Under the pieces are notes generated by a model that ran no database searches, was not told the DNA's origin, and saw only the letters and a list, made by a program, of their open reading frames with translations. A DNA stretch of 64,000 nt, taken from positions 1 through 64,000 of the forward strand of contig NSIP01000014.1 of NCBI GenBank assembly GCA_002737725.1, written 5' to 3'. This document shows positions 45,672 to 55,272 of this stretch, piece after piece (the first letter of the stretch is position 1; every line of letters starts with the position of its first letter). A program made the position numbers and the translations under genes. Source of the stretch: Rhodospirillaceae bacterium (GTDB taxonomy: Bacteria; Pseudomonadota; Alphaproteobacteria; Rhodospirillales; Rhodospirillaceae).

Positions 45672-47735
45672 ATGGCCGAACTCCTGCTCGAAATTTTCTC
45701 GGAAGAAATCCCCGCGCGTATGCAAGCCGGTGCCGCCGATGCCTTGGCACGCCTTGTGGGCGAAGCATTGAAGGCGCAAGGGCTTGCGCCAACATCACTG
45801 AAAGCTTACGCCGGGCCGCGCCGTCTTACGCTGTCGGCTGAAGGATTGCCCACCGCGCAGCCTGATATCTCCGAGGAACGCAAAGGTCCGAAAGTCGATG
45901 CTACTCCGCAAGCATTACAAGGGTTTTTGAAAGCCAGCGGATTGACCGACATTACCCAAGCTGAAGTGCGTGATCTCGAGAAGGGCAAATTCTATTTTGC
46001 CGTCATCCAGAAAAAAGGCCGTCCCGCAGCTGATGTGCTGAAAGAGATCATCGAAACCGCATTGGCCGCCCTGCCTTGGCCCAAGTCCATGCGCTGGGGC
46101 ACCAACCCGACGCGCTGGGTGCGGCCGTTACACAAAATTTTGTGCGTCTTTGATGGCAAGGTTGTGCGCTTGTCGTTCGCGGGTGTAACCGCAAGCAATG
46201 TGACCATGGGCCATCGCTTCATGGCACCCGCCGAGATCACTGCGACAACATATGCTGACTACACGACGCAATTGCGCAAGGCCTATGTGATCGTCGATCC
46301 CGCCGAGCGGATGGAGATTATCCGTAAAGCTGTCGCTGAACTGGCAGCTAAAGAAAATCTCACCGTCCGTGACGATGTGGGCCTGCTGAACGAAGTAACC
46401 GGATTGGTCGAATGGCCCGTGCCGTTGTTGGGCACCATCGACGCGGCCTTCATGGACGTGCCCCCGGAAGTGCTGACTTCGGCCATGCGCAAGCACCAAA
46501 AGTATTTTGCCGTGGAAACCAAAGATGGCGTGTTCTCAAACCGCTTCGCCGTCATCGCCAACATGGTAGCAACCGATGGCGGCAAAGCGATTGTGGCGGG
46601 CAACGAGCGTGTTCTACGTGCGCGCTTATCAGACGCTAAGTTTTTCTGGGACGAAGATCGCGAAGTTAAGCTCGAAAGCCGAGTTGAGAAATTATCCGAG
46701 CGCGTGTTCCAAGATAAACTCGGCACCGTACGTGACAAGGTCGACCGCATGATTTCGCTCGCGCGTGAATTGGCCCCTGCTTGCAAAGCCAATGCAGAAT
46801 TAGCCGCACGCGCCGCTAAACTTGCCAAGGCCGATTTGTCCGCGGAGATGGTCGGCGAGTTCCCCGACCTACAAGGTCTGATGGGTCGCTACTACGCGCT
46901 GCACGACAAAGAAGATGCGAGCGTGGCCGATGCCATTGCCGAACACTATTCGCCGCTTGGCCCCAATGATGCCTGCCCGACAAAGCCCGTAAGTATTGTA
47001 GTCGCGCTCGCCGATAAGATCGACACGTTGGTGGGTTTCTTCGCAATTGACGAAAAGCCGACAGGATCAAAGGATCCATATGCTTTGCGCCGCGCGGCGC
47101 TCGGCGTGATCCGCTTGATACTAGAAAACAAATTGCGGGTACCCTTATCTAAACCACTTAATTTTGCTGTAGAGCAATTTCCCCACCCCATTCCAGCTGA
47201 CGCTAAGAGAGTTACGCCTGAGCTTCTCAACTTCTTCGCCGATCGCTTGAAAGTATTCCTCAAAGACAAGGGCGTGCGGCACGATTTAATTTCGGCGATT
47301 TTCTCGCTGGGCAACGAAGACGATCTCGTGCAGCTCATGGCGCGCGTCGAGGCTTTAAAATCATTCCTTGAGTCAGACAACGGCGCGAACTTGCTGGTGG
47401 CCTATCGGCGCGCGGCCAATATTTTGGCCATCGAAGAAAAGAGGGATAATAAGAAATACAACAGCAAAGTCGGCGACATGGGTGCCAATGAGGCCGATGA
47501 ATTGCTGAAAGCCATTCAATCGGCTGAGGACGCTGTCAAGAATGCCTTAGCATCAGAAAACTTCTCAGCCGCCATGACGGCCATGGCCACGCTTAGACAA
47601 CCCGTCGACACATTCTTCGACAAAGTCAAAGTCAATGCTGATTACGCTGCGCATCGCACCGCACGCTTGAATTTGCTGTCGCGCATCTGCGCAGCCATGA
47701 ATCAGATCGCTGATTTTTCCAAGATCGAGGGGTGA
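45672..47735 (+). CDS. glyS: Glycyl-tRNA synthetase beta subunit
   Basis: 687 residues, normal length. Opens with AELLLEIFSEEIPARMQ, then the tRNA-binding HD-like and B3/4-like parts (VLTSAMRKHQKYFAVE, ERVLRARLSDAKFFWDED, DLQGLMGRYYALHD) and an anticodon-binding C-terminus. Binds tRNA-Gly in complex with GlyQ. No disruption. Confidence 0.98.
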   Translation: MAELLLEIFSEEIPARMQAGAADALARLVGEALKAQGLAPTSLKAYAGPRRLTLSAEGLPTAQPDISEERKGPKVDATPQALQGFLKASGLTDITQAEVRDLEKGKFYFAVIQKKGRPAADVLKEIIETALAALPWPKSMRWGTNPTRWVRPLHKILCVFDGKVVRLSFAGVTASNVTMGHRFMAPAEITATTYADYTTQLRKAYVIVDPAERMEIIRKAVAELAAKENLTVRDDVGLLNEVTGLVEWPVPLLGTIDAAFMDVPPEVLTSAMRKHQKYFAVETKDGVFSNRFAVIANMVATDGGKAIVAGNERVLRARLSDAKFFWDEDREVKLESRVEKLSERVFQDKLGTVRDKVDRMISLARELAPACKANAELAARAAKLAKADLSAEMVGEFPDLQGLMGRYYALHDKEDASVADAIAEHYSPLGPNDACPTKPVSIVVALADKIDTLVGFFAIDEKPTGSKDPYALRRAALGVIRLILENKLRVPLSKPLNFAVEQFPHPIPADAKRVTPELLNFFADRLKVFLKDKGVRHDLISAIFSLGNEDDLVQLMARVEALKSFLESDNGANLLVAYRRAANILAIEEKRDNKKYNSKVGDMGANEADELLKAIQSAEDAVKNALASENFSAAMTAMATLRQPVDTFFDKVKVNADYAAHRTARLNLLSRICAAMNQIADFSKIEG

Positions 47736-47750
47736 TAACCAAATACTCCA

Positions 47751-47843
47751 CGTCATGCTCGTACTTGACACGAGCATCCAGGGCAATGGGCTCTGCTAGG
47801 GATTCCAAACCCTAGACCCTCGGGTCAAAGCCCGGGGGTGACG
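47751..47843. repeat. Palindromic repeat element (complete copy)
   Basis: Runs from CGTCATGCTCGTACTTGACA to GGGGGTGACG, with a first hairpin ATGCTCGTa/CACGAGCAT (one mismatch), a CTAGGG/CCCTAG hairpin, and a closing CCCTCGGGTC/GCCCGGGGG part, so the whole unit begins with CGTCA and ends with TGACG. Same family as the partial copy at 31805. It lies after glyS and marks the left edge of the transport/amidohydrolase block. Confidence 0.8.
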
Positions 47844-47856
47844 AATAAAATACTCA

Positions 47857-49353
47857 TCACTTCTTCTCAACCAAATGCAGCCGCAAATCCTCGAAGATCG
47901 GCGCGTAGCCAGATACCCCGCGCGCAAGGCCATCAAATTCCAAGGCTTGCCACAGCATAATCCCGGGCGGGTTTTCGCGCTCGAGCTTTGCGACCTTGAG
48001 ATAAAGCTCGAGCCGTTTGGCCGCATTGTTTTCAGCCAGCGCCGCCTTCAGCGCAGGCACGACCAGCGAGTCGCAGTGAAATGGGAAGCGCCCTTGCGTG
48101 AGGCCTGCGCAGGTGCGATGCCGATAGTCAGCCATTGCATCGTGACCGCGGGCAAACATTGTAAACATATCGACCGTGAGCTTGCCAAAAAACATATCCT
48201 GCATTTGGGCTTGCTGGGGTCGTGCAATTAACTCAAGAGTGACGCCGACTTTCAAAAGGTCTGCGGCGATTTGTTGGTAATAGAGCGTATCACTGGCCCG
48301 CGCCCCAGACGCAACACCAACCTCAAGTGACAAGCCTTCGCTATAATCTGCAGCCGCCAATAGTTTGCGCGCTTGATCGGGGTCGTACGGATAATGGGCA
48401 ATCGTTGGGTCATACCCAAATGCGCCCGGAAACGTGAGTTGCGCCGCTGGGTCAACCGCACCGTTCAACAGCTGTTCAATAATGGGCTGCCGATTGACCG
48501 CCAAATTCAGTGCAAGGCGAACCCGTGGGTCCTTGAGAGGCGAGCCTGGCTTCATGGTATGGACCGCTAAATACGAAACAGTCGGCGTCAGTCGATTGAC
48601 AATCCGCGCGCCGACGCTGCGTAGCTCAAAATCGTTCTCAGCCGATAACCCAATAACAAGATCAGCCGCACCTGACGTTAAAGCTTGCAGGCGCGACGTC
48701 TCTTCTGGCACTTCGCGCACATCGAGCCCATCGATTTTAGCCTTCCGCCACGCGTCGGGGTTGGCTTTGAGGATGGCTCGTCCCTCCGCCCATTGCGTCA
48801 TCACAAAGGGTCCGGTTCCAATCGGATTTCTTTGAAACCCTTCATTTCCTAAATTCTGGAATGCGACCGGGGCCGGAACGCGCCACGCCGAGGCATGAAG
48901 CGGAAACAGCCCATCGGGTTCGTTGAGGTGGATGCGAACCGTGAGGTCATCAATCCTTTCAACTCGGTCGACTTGATAGAATGTGCTGCCAATCGTTTCC
49001 GCACGGCCCATGGGCGTGGCCATATACGCGGCCGACGCAACCAGCGCGTCGGCATTGAAGGGCTCGCCATTGGAAAACCGCACACCTTGGCGCAGAACAA
49101 AGATCCATGACTGCGGGTTCTCTTGCTTCCACGATACAGCCAGTGCAGGCACAACTTCGCCCTTGTCACCGATTGTCACGAGTGTGTCGTAGATTGCCTG
49201 GTGGGCTATAATCGAGGGCAGCGTGATACCTTGGTAAGGCTGGCCCCCACGGAACGACAGAAATGCTACGGCGGCCCGTAAGACGTTGTCAGCCGCGACT
49301 ACAGGGACTGCCGAAGTGACGGCAAAACAAATAAGAAAAGCACATCGAAACAT
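47857..49353 (-). CDS. ABC transporter substrate-binding protein, family 5
   Basis: 498 residues with a Sec signal (FLICFAVTSAVPVVAAD) and SBP_bac_5 landmarks: IFVLRQGVRFSNGEPFNADA, GTGPFVMTQW, and KDPRVRLALNLAVNRQPI. Binds a peptide-like or other organic solute in the periplasm. As with the paralogue at 8.4 kb, no permease or ATPase genes are adjacent. It follows the amidohydrolase gene after three bases on the same strand, implying cotranscription and that the bound solute or its product is handled by the amidohydrolase. Confidence 0.92.
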   Translation of the reverse strand: MFRCAFLICFAVTSAVPVVAADNVLRAAVAFLSFRGGQPYQGITLPSIIAHQAIYDTLVTIGDKGEVVPALAVSWKQENPQSWIFVLRQGVRFSNGEPFNADALVASAAYMATPMGRAETIGSTFYQVDRVERIDDLTVRIHLNEPDGLFPLHASAWRVPAPVAFQNLGNEGFQRNPIGTGPFVMTQWAEGRAILKANPDAWRKAKIDGLDVREVPEETSRLQALTSGAADLVIGLSAENDFELRSVGARIVNRLTPTVSYLAVHTMKPGSPLKDPRVRLALNLAVNRQPIIEQLLNGAVDPAAQLTFPGAFGYDPTIAHYPYDPDQARKLLAAADYSEGLSLEVGVASGARASDTLYYQQIAADLLKVGVTLELIARPQQAQMQDMFFGKLTVDMFTMFARGHDAMADYRHRTCAGLTQGRFPFHCDSLVVPALKAALAENNAAKRLELYLKVAKLERENPPGIMLWQALEFDGLARGVSGYAPIFEDLRLHLVEKK

Positions 49354-49356
49354 GGG

Positions 49357-50718
49357 TTACTTTTTCCGATTGATAGGAAGATCAAGTTTCGCAAGGTCAA
49401 CGCGAACGCCACTTTTATACACAGCGCTGATCGAGCGGAAATTTTTGACATCCAGTGCAGGGTCAGCGTCCAAGAGCAGAAGATCGGCCCATTTGCCCGG
49501 CTCAATCGAACCAAGATCGCCTTGACGCCCAATGTATATTGCATTGTTCAGTGTGGCGATCCGGATGCAATCGAACGGCGAAATGCCAGCCTTGACCAGC
49601 AATTCAAGCTCTTGATGAACTGCGGGGCCAAAAGCACGATCAGTGCCCAAGGCCAGAACGGCGCCAGCTTTGTGCAAACGGCCAATGTTATCGGTCGCGT
49701 AAGGCACCATTAACTTGAACATCGGAGCCATGCCCGAACTGACGTAACGTTGTCGCTCGGCCCCTTTGCCCAGGTCGCGCTCCTCAGGCTCCATCACTGC
49801 AGCGAAAAGCGGCTCATCGAAAAAACCCGGGTCGTCGGCGACGCGTGCGATGTTATTAAACACGGCTTGTGTCGTGGAAATCGGCGTCTTCTTCTCCGCC
49901 GCCAACTGTATGAAGGCGTCATTGGCAACACTACGTACAACCGGATGGGCCAGGGCATCAACGCCAGCGTTGATCGCCGTTTCGGCGTCCCACTCTGCTG
50001 CGATATGCACCGTCGTTCGCACACCGTTAGCGCGCGCATAATCAACCACGCGCTTGAATTGCTCTTGGGTGAAGGTCGGAACTGCCTTGTTGGCGAACAT
50101 GCCCTGGCGATCAAGGATCAGCTTGAGCATATCCGGCTTGAGGGCAAAGCGCGCGTCAAGCTCGGGCTTGGCTTGCTCGAAAGAGGCAACCTTAATGGCC
50201 GAAGCACCAGCGCCGTACCCGCCTGGAACACTGACCGTACCGCCGCCGGCGAAAATACGGGGGCTTGTGATTTTGCCGCGGCGCTCATCATCGCGCATCG
50301 CAAAAATATAGTCTGTATTATTTCCTGAATCGTAAACGGACGTGACACCGCTATAGAGATAGCCGTGCAACGCGCGCGTGCCGATGGTTTTATCCATCGT
50401 CATTTTACGCTCCGCTGCATTGACCACAGATCCACTTTGCCCGCCTGGGAGGTGGATATGGCTATCGATGAGTCCTGGGGTGAGAAATTTTCCAGTTCCA
50501 TCATCGAGCTGAGCACGACCGACCTTCAGGCGCTCGGCCGAGACCTGCTCTATCTTTCCGTCTTTAATGAGAACGTCGACGTTGACCTGTGCCGCGCGAC
50601 CCGTCCCGTCATAGACGGTTACGTTTCGAATCAGGATATCTTTAGCTGAGGCTGGAAGCCCAATCGTAGAAAGTACAAACAATACGGCAACACCGAAGGG
50701 CAGATCTCTGTGTGACAT
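49357..50718 (-). CDS. Exported amidohydrolase family protein
   Basis: 453 residues with a Sec signal ending at GLPASA. Imidazolonepropionase/prolidase-like amidohydrolase: LTPGLIDSHIHLPG gives the first HxH metal pair, VHIAAEWD and ALAHPV the next two His, and ALGTDRA the catalytic Asp; the C-terminal GSIEPGKWADLLLLDADP closes the composite beta-sandwich. Hydrolyses a cyclic amide, peptide or similar bond in the periplasm. It sits between a TRAP-type and a family-5 solute-binding protein, all leftward. Substrate unknown. Confidence 0.9.
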   Translation of the reverse strand: MSHRDLPFGVAVLFVLSTIGLPASAKDILIRNVTVYDGTGRAAQVNVDVLIKDGKIEQVSAERLKVGRAQLDDGTGKFLTPGLIDSHIHLPGGQSGSVVNAAERKMTMDKTIGTRALHGYLYSGVTSVYDSGNNTDYIFAMRDDERRGKITSPRIFAGGGTVSVPGGYGAGASAIKVASFEQAKPELDARFALKPDMLKLILDRQGMFANKAVPTFTQEQFKRVVDYARANGVRTTVHIAAEWDAETAINAGVDALAHPVVRSVANDAFIQLAAEKKTPISTTQAVFNNIARVADDPGFFDEPLFAAVMEPEERDLGKGAERQRYVSSGMAPMFKLMVPYATDNIGRLHKAGAVLALGTDRAFGPAVHQELELLVKAGISPFDCIRIATLNNAIYIGRQGDLGSIEPGKWADLLLLDADPALDVKNFRSISAVYKSGVRVDLAKLDLPINRKK

Positions 50719-50767
50719 AATTTGATTCCTACCAACTCATGAATAGCTCGATCATTTCAGCCTTTAT

Positions 50768-51805
50768 CTAAGGATGCGCTTTCTTAACGTAGGTCACTTT
50801 GGCGTCTTGGATCGTATCGTAAAGCGCTTGGGCCGATGACCCAAGTCGATCAATCACCTCGGCATGCGTGATCTGGGTGGCGCTCACCCAACGGGCATGC
50901 TGTTCAGGGGTCAGTTCAACAACTTGTGTGCCCATGGCCGGCAGCTTAGCCATCTCATGGGCTAGATACGCGCGATATCGTGGACGGAATTCATTCATAT
51001 CACCCCAGGCGCGGCGAAAGAGAGTTTGGTTCGGCGCACTCAAGCTATCAAACCACGCCCTGTTCGCCAGCAACATGCCCACATCATAGGTGTGGCGCGT
51101 GTAAATGAAATACGCCGCTTCGGCATTGATACCTCCGGTGAAGAAGGGATAGTCGGCCGTGATGCCGCCCTTGATCAACCCCGTTTGCAGTGCCGGGATG
51201 ATGTCAGGGTAAGGGATATAAATGGCATCAGCCCGCAAGGCCTGAGCCATCAGCTGCGCAGAGATCACCGTTGGCGTGCGGAGTTTGTAACCGGCGACCT
51301 TTTGGGGCTCATCAAGCAGGTCCCGCGCGTAAAAGCCAACCCAGCCCGAATCGATAAAATTCAACAGCACGAGGCCATGCGCCTCGAACAATGGCGCTAA
51401 GACTTGGGGTAAAATATTATCGAATATCCAATCCATCTGCGCGGTCGAATCGAACACATAGGGTAACGCGAGGACAGCCAGCTCAGGAACCATTTGCGAA
51501 GTTCCGGTCAGGGATTGTGCGGTGATCTGAGCCCGGCCTCTGCGCACGGCATTGACCATGATCTCTTCCGAACCTAGCTCGCCCCGGATCAGCATTTTCA
51601 GCCTCACGGGCGGATGAGCATCCGCTGAGATGGCCCCTGTAAAAACCTTCCATTGATCATCCGTGATTGTCCCTGGGAACGTCGTTGCCGTGACGATCAC
51701 CTCGGCCGCCCTGGCATGTGGGGACGTCAATGGGTGGGAACACGCCATGGCTCCTATGATGAACGCCATGAGATACAGCCAATATGTATGTGGTGACGTT
51801 CGCAT
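50768..51805 (-). CDS. TRAP transporter solute-binding protein, DctP-like
   Basis: 345 residues with an export signal (lipobox-like MACSHP, then HARAAE). DctP-family pattern: EVIVTATTFPG, the VRRGRAQITAQSLTG segment with a conserved Arg-like ligand region, ALPYVFDSTAQMDW, and GYKLRTPTVISAQLMAQAL. TRAP systems import carboxylates with a sodium gradient. The DctQ and DctM membrane partners are absent nearby. First gene of the leftward trio, divergent from the DMT permease with about 55 bases between starts. Confidence 0.87.
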   Translation of the reverse strand: MRTSPHTYWLYLMAFIIGAMACSHPLTSPHARAAEVIVTATTFPGTITDDQWKVFTGAISADAHPPVRLKMLIRGELGSEEIMVNAVRRGRAQITAQSLTGTSQMVPELAVLALPYVFDSTAQMDWIFDNILPQVLAPLFEAHGLVLLNFIDSGWVGFYARDLLDEPQKVAGYKLRTPTVISAQLMAQALRADAIYIPYPDIIPALQTGLIKGGITADYPFFTGGINAEAAYFIYTRHTYDVGMLLANRAWFDSLSAPNQTLFRRAWGDMNEFRPRYRAYLAHEMAKLPAMGTQVVELTPEQHARWVSATQITHAEVIDRLGSSAQALYDTIQDAKVTYVKKAHP

Positions 51806-51861
51806 ATGGGCAAGCTATGAGACTTGAAGTTAACCTGCAAACCATCTCTGGCCCGACGCCA

Positions 51862-52761
51862 ATGAAAAACACTTTGCTTTATGCCGCCACCGTTCTGGTT
51901 TGGGGCTTTAGTTGGTACGCCATTGAACTGCAGGTCGGGGTTGTGCCGCCTGAAGTCTCGGTGGCTTATCGATTTGGCTTGGCCTCGTTGATTCAATTTG
52001 GTTGGTGCCTCGCATCAGGCACGTCGATCAAGCTGGGCCTGCGTGATCATATCAATTGCGTATTTCTGGGGGCGATGATTTTTGGATTTAACCTGCTGCT
52101 GATCTATTATGCGACAGCAGAGTTACCCAGCGGCCTTGTGTCCGTGGTTTTCTCGCTGATTACAGTCATCAACATCATCAATGGCCGCCTATTTCTAGGC
52201 CGAACCACATCGCGTGGCGTCTGGGTGACGGCGGGAATCGGCGTTGTCGGTATCGTGTTGGTGTTCAGCGAAGATGTGGGCGCGATGAATGCCAGCGCAG
52301 GCGCAGTACTCGGGGTCGGATTAGCATTTGCCGGGGCCTATTTGGCCTCAGCAGGTAATATCTTTGCCATCAAGATCCAAGAGCGCGGGCTTTCAGTTTT
52401 GGTCAGCAATGCTTGGGGTATGGGTTATGGGGCCCTGATCGTCGCCGCTTTTGCAGCGGTGAAAGGCGCGCCCTTTATTTTCCTGTGGACACCCGAATAC
52501 ATGGGCGGGCTCGCCTATTTGGTGGTCTTTGGGTCGATCGCAGGCTTTGGGTTTTACATCACCCTGATTCGACGCATCGGCCCGGAGCGTGCGGGCTATA
52601 CCGCCGTCATGTTCCCAGCCGTGGCACTGGTGGTCTCGGTCTGGCTTGAAGGCCTGGCATTGACGCCCGTCATGGGAATTGGCGCTGCGCTGATTTTGCT
52701 TGGGAACATTATCATCCTTGCCCCTGCCGGGACCTGGCGCCGAATCTTTGCGCGGGTGTGA
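51862..52761 (+). CDS. DMT-superfamily (EamA-type) transporter
   Basis: 299 residues from ATG 51862; about ten membrane helices in two EamA repeats (VLVWGFSWYAIELQV, GAMIFGFNLLLIYYA, GVWVTAGIGVVGIVLVFSED; ending TPVMGIGAALILLGNIII). Likely an exporter or importer of small organic metabolites. The frame extends 26 residues upstream, into the divergent promoter gap, but the first helix begins just after MKNTLLYAATV, so the internal start is preferred. Confidence 0.87.
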   Translation: MKNTLLYAATVLVWGFSWYAIELQVGVVPPEVSVAYRFGLASLIQFGWCLASGTSIKLGLRDHINCVFLGAMIFGFNLLLIYYATAELPSGLVSVVFSLITVINIINGRLFLGRTTSRGVWVTAGIGVVGIVLVFSEDVGAMNASAGAVLGVGLAFAGAYLASAGNIFAIKIQERGLSVLVSNAWGMGYGALIVAAFAAVKGAPFIFLWTPEYMGGLAYLVVFGSIAGFGFYITLIRRIGPERAGYTAVMFPAVALVVSVWLEGLALTPVMGIGAALILLGNIIILAPAGTWRRIFARV

Positions 52762-52833
52762 AGCCCAAGAATGCTTTACAAACTCGCGCACAAACCCCAT
52801 TTCAGAGCGGGAAAGAACACACAGACCTAATCC

Positions 52834-53748
52834 ATGCCGCGCAATCCTTATGACGTATTGGGTGTGAAAAAAGACGCCACGGAAGCAGATATCCAAAAAG
52901 CCTTCCGTAATATGGCCAAGAAACTTCACCCCGACCTGAACCCCGGCGACAAAAAGGCCGAGGAAAAATTCAAAGAAATTAGCGTCGCCAACGATATTTT
53001 AGGCGACGATAAAAAACGCGCGCGGTTCGACCGCGGCGAAATTGATGCCACCGGCCAGGAGATGCGCGGCAATCCGTTTGCGCGCGGCGGCCCACGCCCC
53101 GGTCAAGGCGGGCCGCAGGGCGGCTTCGGCTTCCAGGACATGGGCGACATCTTCGAAAGTATGTTTAGCAATGCGCGGGGGGCGAAAGCTGGGCGCGGCC
53201 CCTTCGGCGGTAGCGGTTCCAATCGTGGTGAAGACGAAAGCTTCCGCTTTGATATCGGATTTTTAGAAGCCGTGAATGGTGCCAAACGCCGCGTCTCGTT
53301 ACCCAGTGGCAAGTCGCTCGATGTCAGTATCCCGGCAGGCATGACCAGCGGCCAAACCATACGCCTCAAGGGCCAAGGCGCACCTGGGTTCAACGGCGGC
53401 CCCGCGGGCGATTTACTGATTGAAGTGAAAGTGGCCGAGCACCCCACCTTTAAACGCCAAGGCCGCGATATTCACGCGGACCTGCCTGTGGCCCTCAGCC
53501 AAGCGGTGTTAGGGGCAAAGGTGGATGTGCCGACGATTAGCGGTTCAGTCACCCTAACAGTCCCCAAAGGCTCGAATACAGGCTCGACCTTACGTTTGCG
53601 TGGTAAGGGCGTGCCCGCCAGCAAAACCGAAGCGGCAGGCGACCAATACGTGACCATCAAAATTATGCTGCCCAGCACGCCCGATGCCGACCTTGAGACC
53701 TGGGCGCGCAATTGGGCGGAAAAACACCCTTCTGAGACCAGCGAGTAG
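52834..53748 (+). CDS. DnaJ-domain chaperone (CbpA-like)
   Basis: 304 residues: J domain (NPYDVLGVKKDATEADIQKA, HPD in KKLHPDLNPGD), a Gly/Phe-rich linker (about 70-130), and two C-terminal beta domains (RRVSLPSGKSLDVSIPAGM; LTVPKGSNTGSTLRLRGKGV). It lacks the zinc-finger domain, so it is of the CbpA/DnaJ-type II class. It stimulates DnaK ATPase and delivers clients. Confidence 0.92.
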   Translation: MPRNPYDVLGVKKDATEADIQKAFRNMAKKLHPDLNPGDKKAEEKFKEISVANDILGDDKKRARFDRGEIDATGQEMRGNPFARGGPRPGQGGPQGGFGFQDMGDIFESMFSNARGAKAGRGPFGGSGSNRGEDESFRFDIGFLEAVNGAKRRVSLPSGKSLDVSIPAGMTSGQTIRLKGQGAPGFNGGPAGDLLIEVKVAEHPTFKRQGRDIHADLPVALSQAVLGAKVDVPTISGSVTLTVPKGSNTGSTLRLRGKGVPASKTEAAGDQYVTIKIMLPSTPDADLETWARNWAEKHPSETSE

Positions 53749-54050
53749 ACCGCCAAGTCGTCCACTAATCAGTGCCATGTGGGCTCAAAGCCCCTGCGAT
53801 ACATCCCTTTACACGCAATAATTGAATACGAACTAAAATCAATATACTTTTAGGTATTTAACGATAGGGGGGGCAATGATGTCAGGATTGTTTCCGGCGT
53901 TTTGACGACGACTGCCTACTGCGCGGCGAGTGGCACCCCATGCTACGCACCCCGGGTCGCGGCGGCGCAGCCGGAAGCACGGTGGGCAAACCCGGCGCTG
54001 TTGTTTTAAAATGTTAGCCTGACCGTTCCCCTATTTTCTAAGGTGCGACC
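53749..54050. other. Intergenic stretch, AT-rich then GC-rich
   Basis: 302 bases without a gene. The left part (53810-53870) is AT-rich and promoter-like; the right part (53920-54000) is GC-rich with several short inverted repeats, possibly a structured leader RNA for the exported DUF1838-like gene. I recognise no known riboswitch. Confidence 0.3.
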
Positions 54051-54887
54051 ATGCCCCTCACCCGGCGCGACGGACTTGTTTTGGCGGCGGCAACCATGGC
54101 CGCAGCATCTGTTCCATCCAAAGCTGCAGAAAAACCCGTAAAGCGCACCGTCACCCCTGCCCTGTTTGATGCCTGGATTGCCATGCGTGGCGGCGAGGAT
54201 GTCCCAGGCTACTGGTACTCCGATGGCCTGGTGCGCTCCATGACGGGCGGCACCGTCGAAAGCCGCATGTTGGGTGTGGAAACCTGGATCACGCCCAAAG
54301 CGCTACGCACACCCACCAGTGCGGTGTCGATTTCACGCAAGGTGTATTTCTTTTTGGAGCGCGACAAAGACGTGATCGTGACCGACAAAGCCACGGGCAA
54401 ACCGCGACGCCCCAGCATTTTTGCTTATCAGGTGCGCACCTTCACACTGATCGACGGCACCATCGACTACAAAGTGGAAAGCCACGATACCCGCGCCAGC
54501 CGCATGGGGGGCCAGGGCAGCGTGTACACCGTCACCACCACCGGCGACCAAGTTCACGTGAACTACGCGGTATTCCCGGCCGCCACACCAGATAGCAAAG
54601 GGGTGAGTGTCGCGCGCGGTGAGATTTATGACTACTTCGACCATGGCCCGCGTATCACCGAAATGCCCCAGCGCTATCAGGGCACATGGGCTTCGGGCAA
54701 CACGGCGGGATCTATGGCCAACTTAATGCACTGGCGTTACCCCACCTTCGGGGCCGTGCCGAATGAATGGCTGAAAGCCCACATTCGCAAAAATGGCCCG
54801 ATGTGGATGGCGCCGCCCAAGGACATGGCCGAGATCGAAACTTTGCGCAAATCCTCAAGAGTGAAAACCGATCTTATTCCAGCGTAA
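54051..54887 (+). CDS. Exported protein, DUF1838-like
   Basis: 278 residues. N-terminal LTRRDGLVLAAATMAAASVP with AEK after it is a Tat signal. The body has YWYSDGLVRSMTGG, VSISRKVYFFLERD and a Trp-rich end (MHWRYPTFGAVPNEW), loosely resembling the DUF1838 protein at 4.3-5.2 kb, but the DPxTGE signature is not clear. Probably a periplasmic enzyme or binding protein of unknown activity. Its last 14 bases overlap a broken gene on the opposite strand. Confidence 0.6.
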   Translation: MPLTRRDGLVLAAATMAAASVPSKAAEKPVKRTVTPALFDAWIAMRGGEDVPGYWYSDGLVRSMTGGTVESRMLGVETWITPKALRTPTSAVSISRKVYFFLERDKDVIVTDKATGKPRRPSIFAYQVRTFTLIDGTIDYKVESHDTRASRMGGQGSVYTVTTTGDQVHVNYAVFPAATPDSKGVSVARGEIYDYFDHGPRITEMPQRYQGTWASGNTAGSMANLMHWRYPTFGAVPNEWLKAHIRKNGPMWMAPPKDMAEIETLRKSSRVKTDLIPA

Positions 54888-55225
54888 CCCACAAACCGTC
54901 CAACTCTGCTTTCATATTCGCGCGCGCAAGCGCTTCGGAGCGCATTTGGTAGGACTTGGTGCGGTACACGTAGGGCCGCTTCAGTTCAGCCTTCAGGAAC
55001 TTCGCGCGTCCACGTCGATATAGAAAGCCAGGATAAATTGAATACTCTTTACGAATGGCGGCACCATAAGCTTGATACGCCTCGGGCAATGCCGTCAAGC
55101 GCTGCTGCGGTCATTAACGCCTCGATATGCGTCCACGTGTTGTAATGCCGATGAGCACTAGCATATTCGTCACTCAAGCTCTGGAGTTCGGATGGCGCAA
55201 TCAGGTCTGAGAGGATCACGTTCAT
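54874..55225 (-). pseudogene. HD-superfamily phosphohydrolase remnant with internal deletion and frameshift
   Basis: The N-terminal part (from ATG 55225: MNVILSDLIAPSELQSLSDE, then AHRHYNTWTHIEALM) matches the start of predicted metal-dependent HD phosphohydrolases (COG4339 type), and after a frame change the sequence resumes with their C-terminal part (AYGAAIRKEYSIYPGF, YRRGRAKFL, RPYVYRT, EALARANMKAELDGL). Roughly 90-100 central residues, including the HD metal motif, are missing. The junction is near 55095-55110. It cannot encode a working enzyme. The reading is my inference from family sequence memory. Confidence 0.7.
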
Positions 55226-55272
55226 AAGCTTAGGCTTTCGAAACGTTTCTACCGATTCAGCGGGCACACTAT

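Noticed and set aside
46283-46828. 181-residue minus-strand frame inside glyS
   Set aside because: Antisense shadow of a strongly conserved gene; composition typical of reversed coding sequence.
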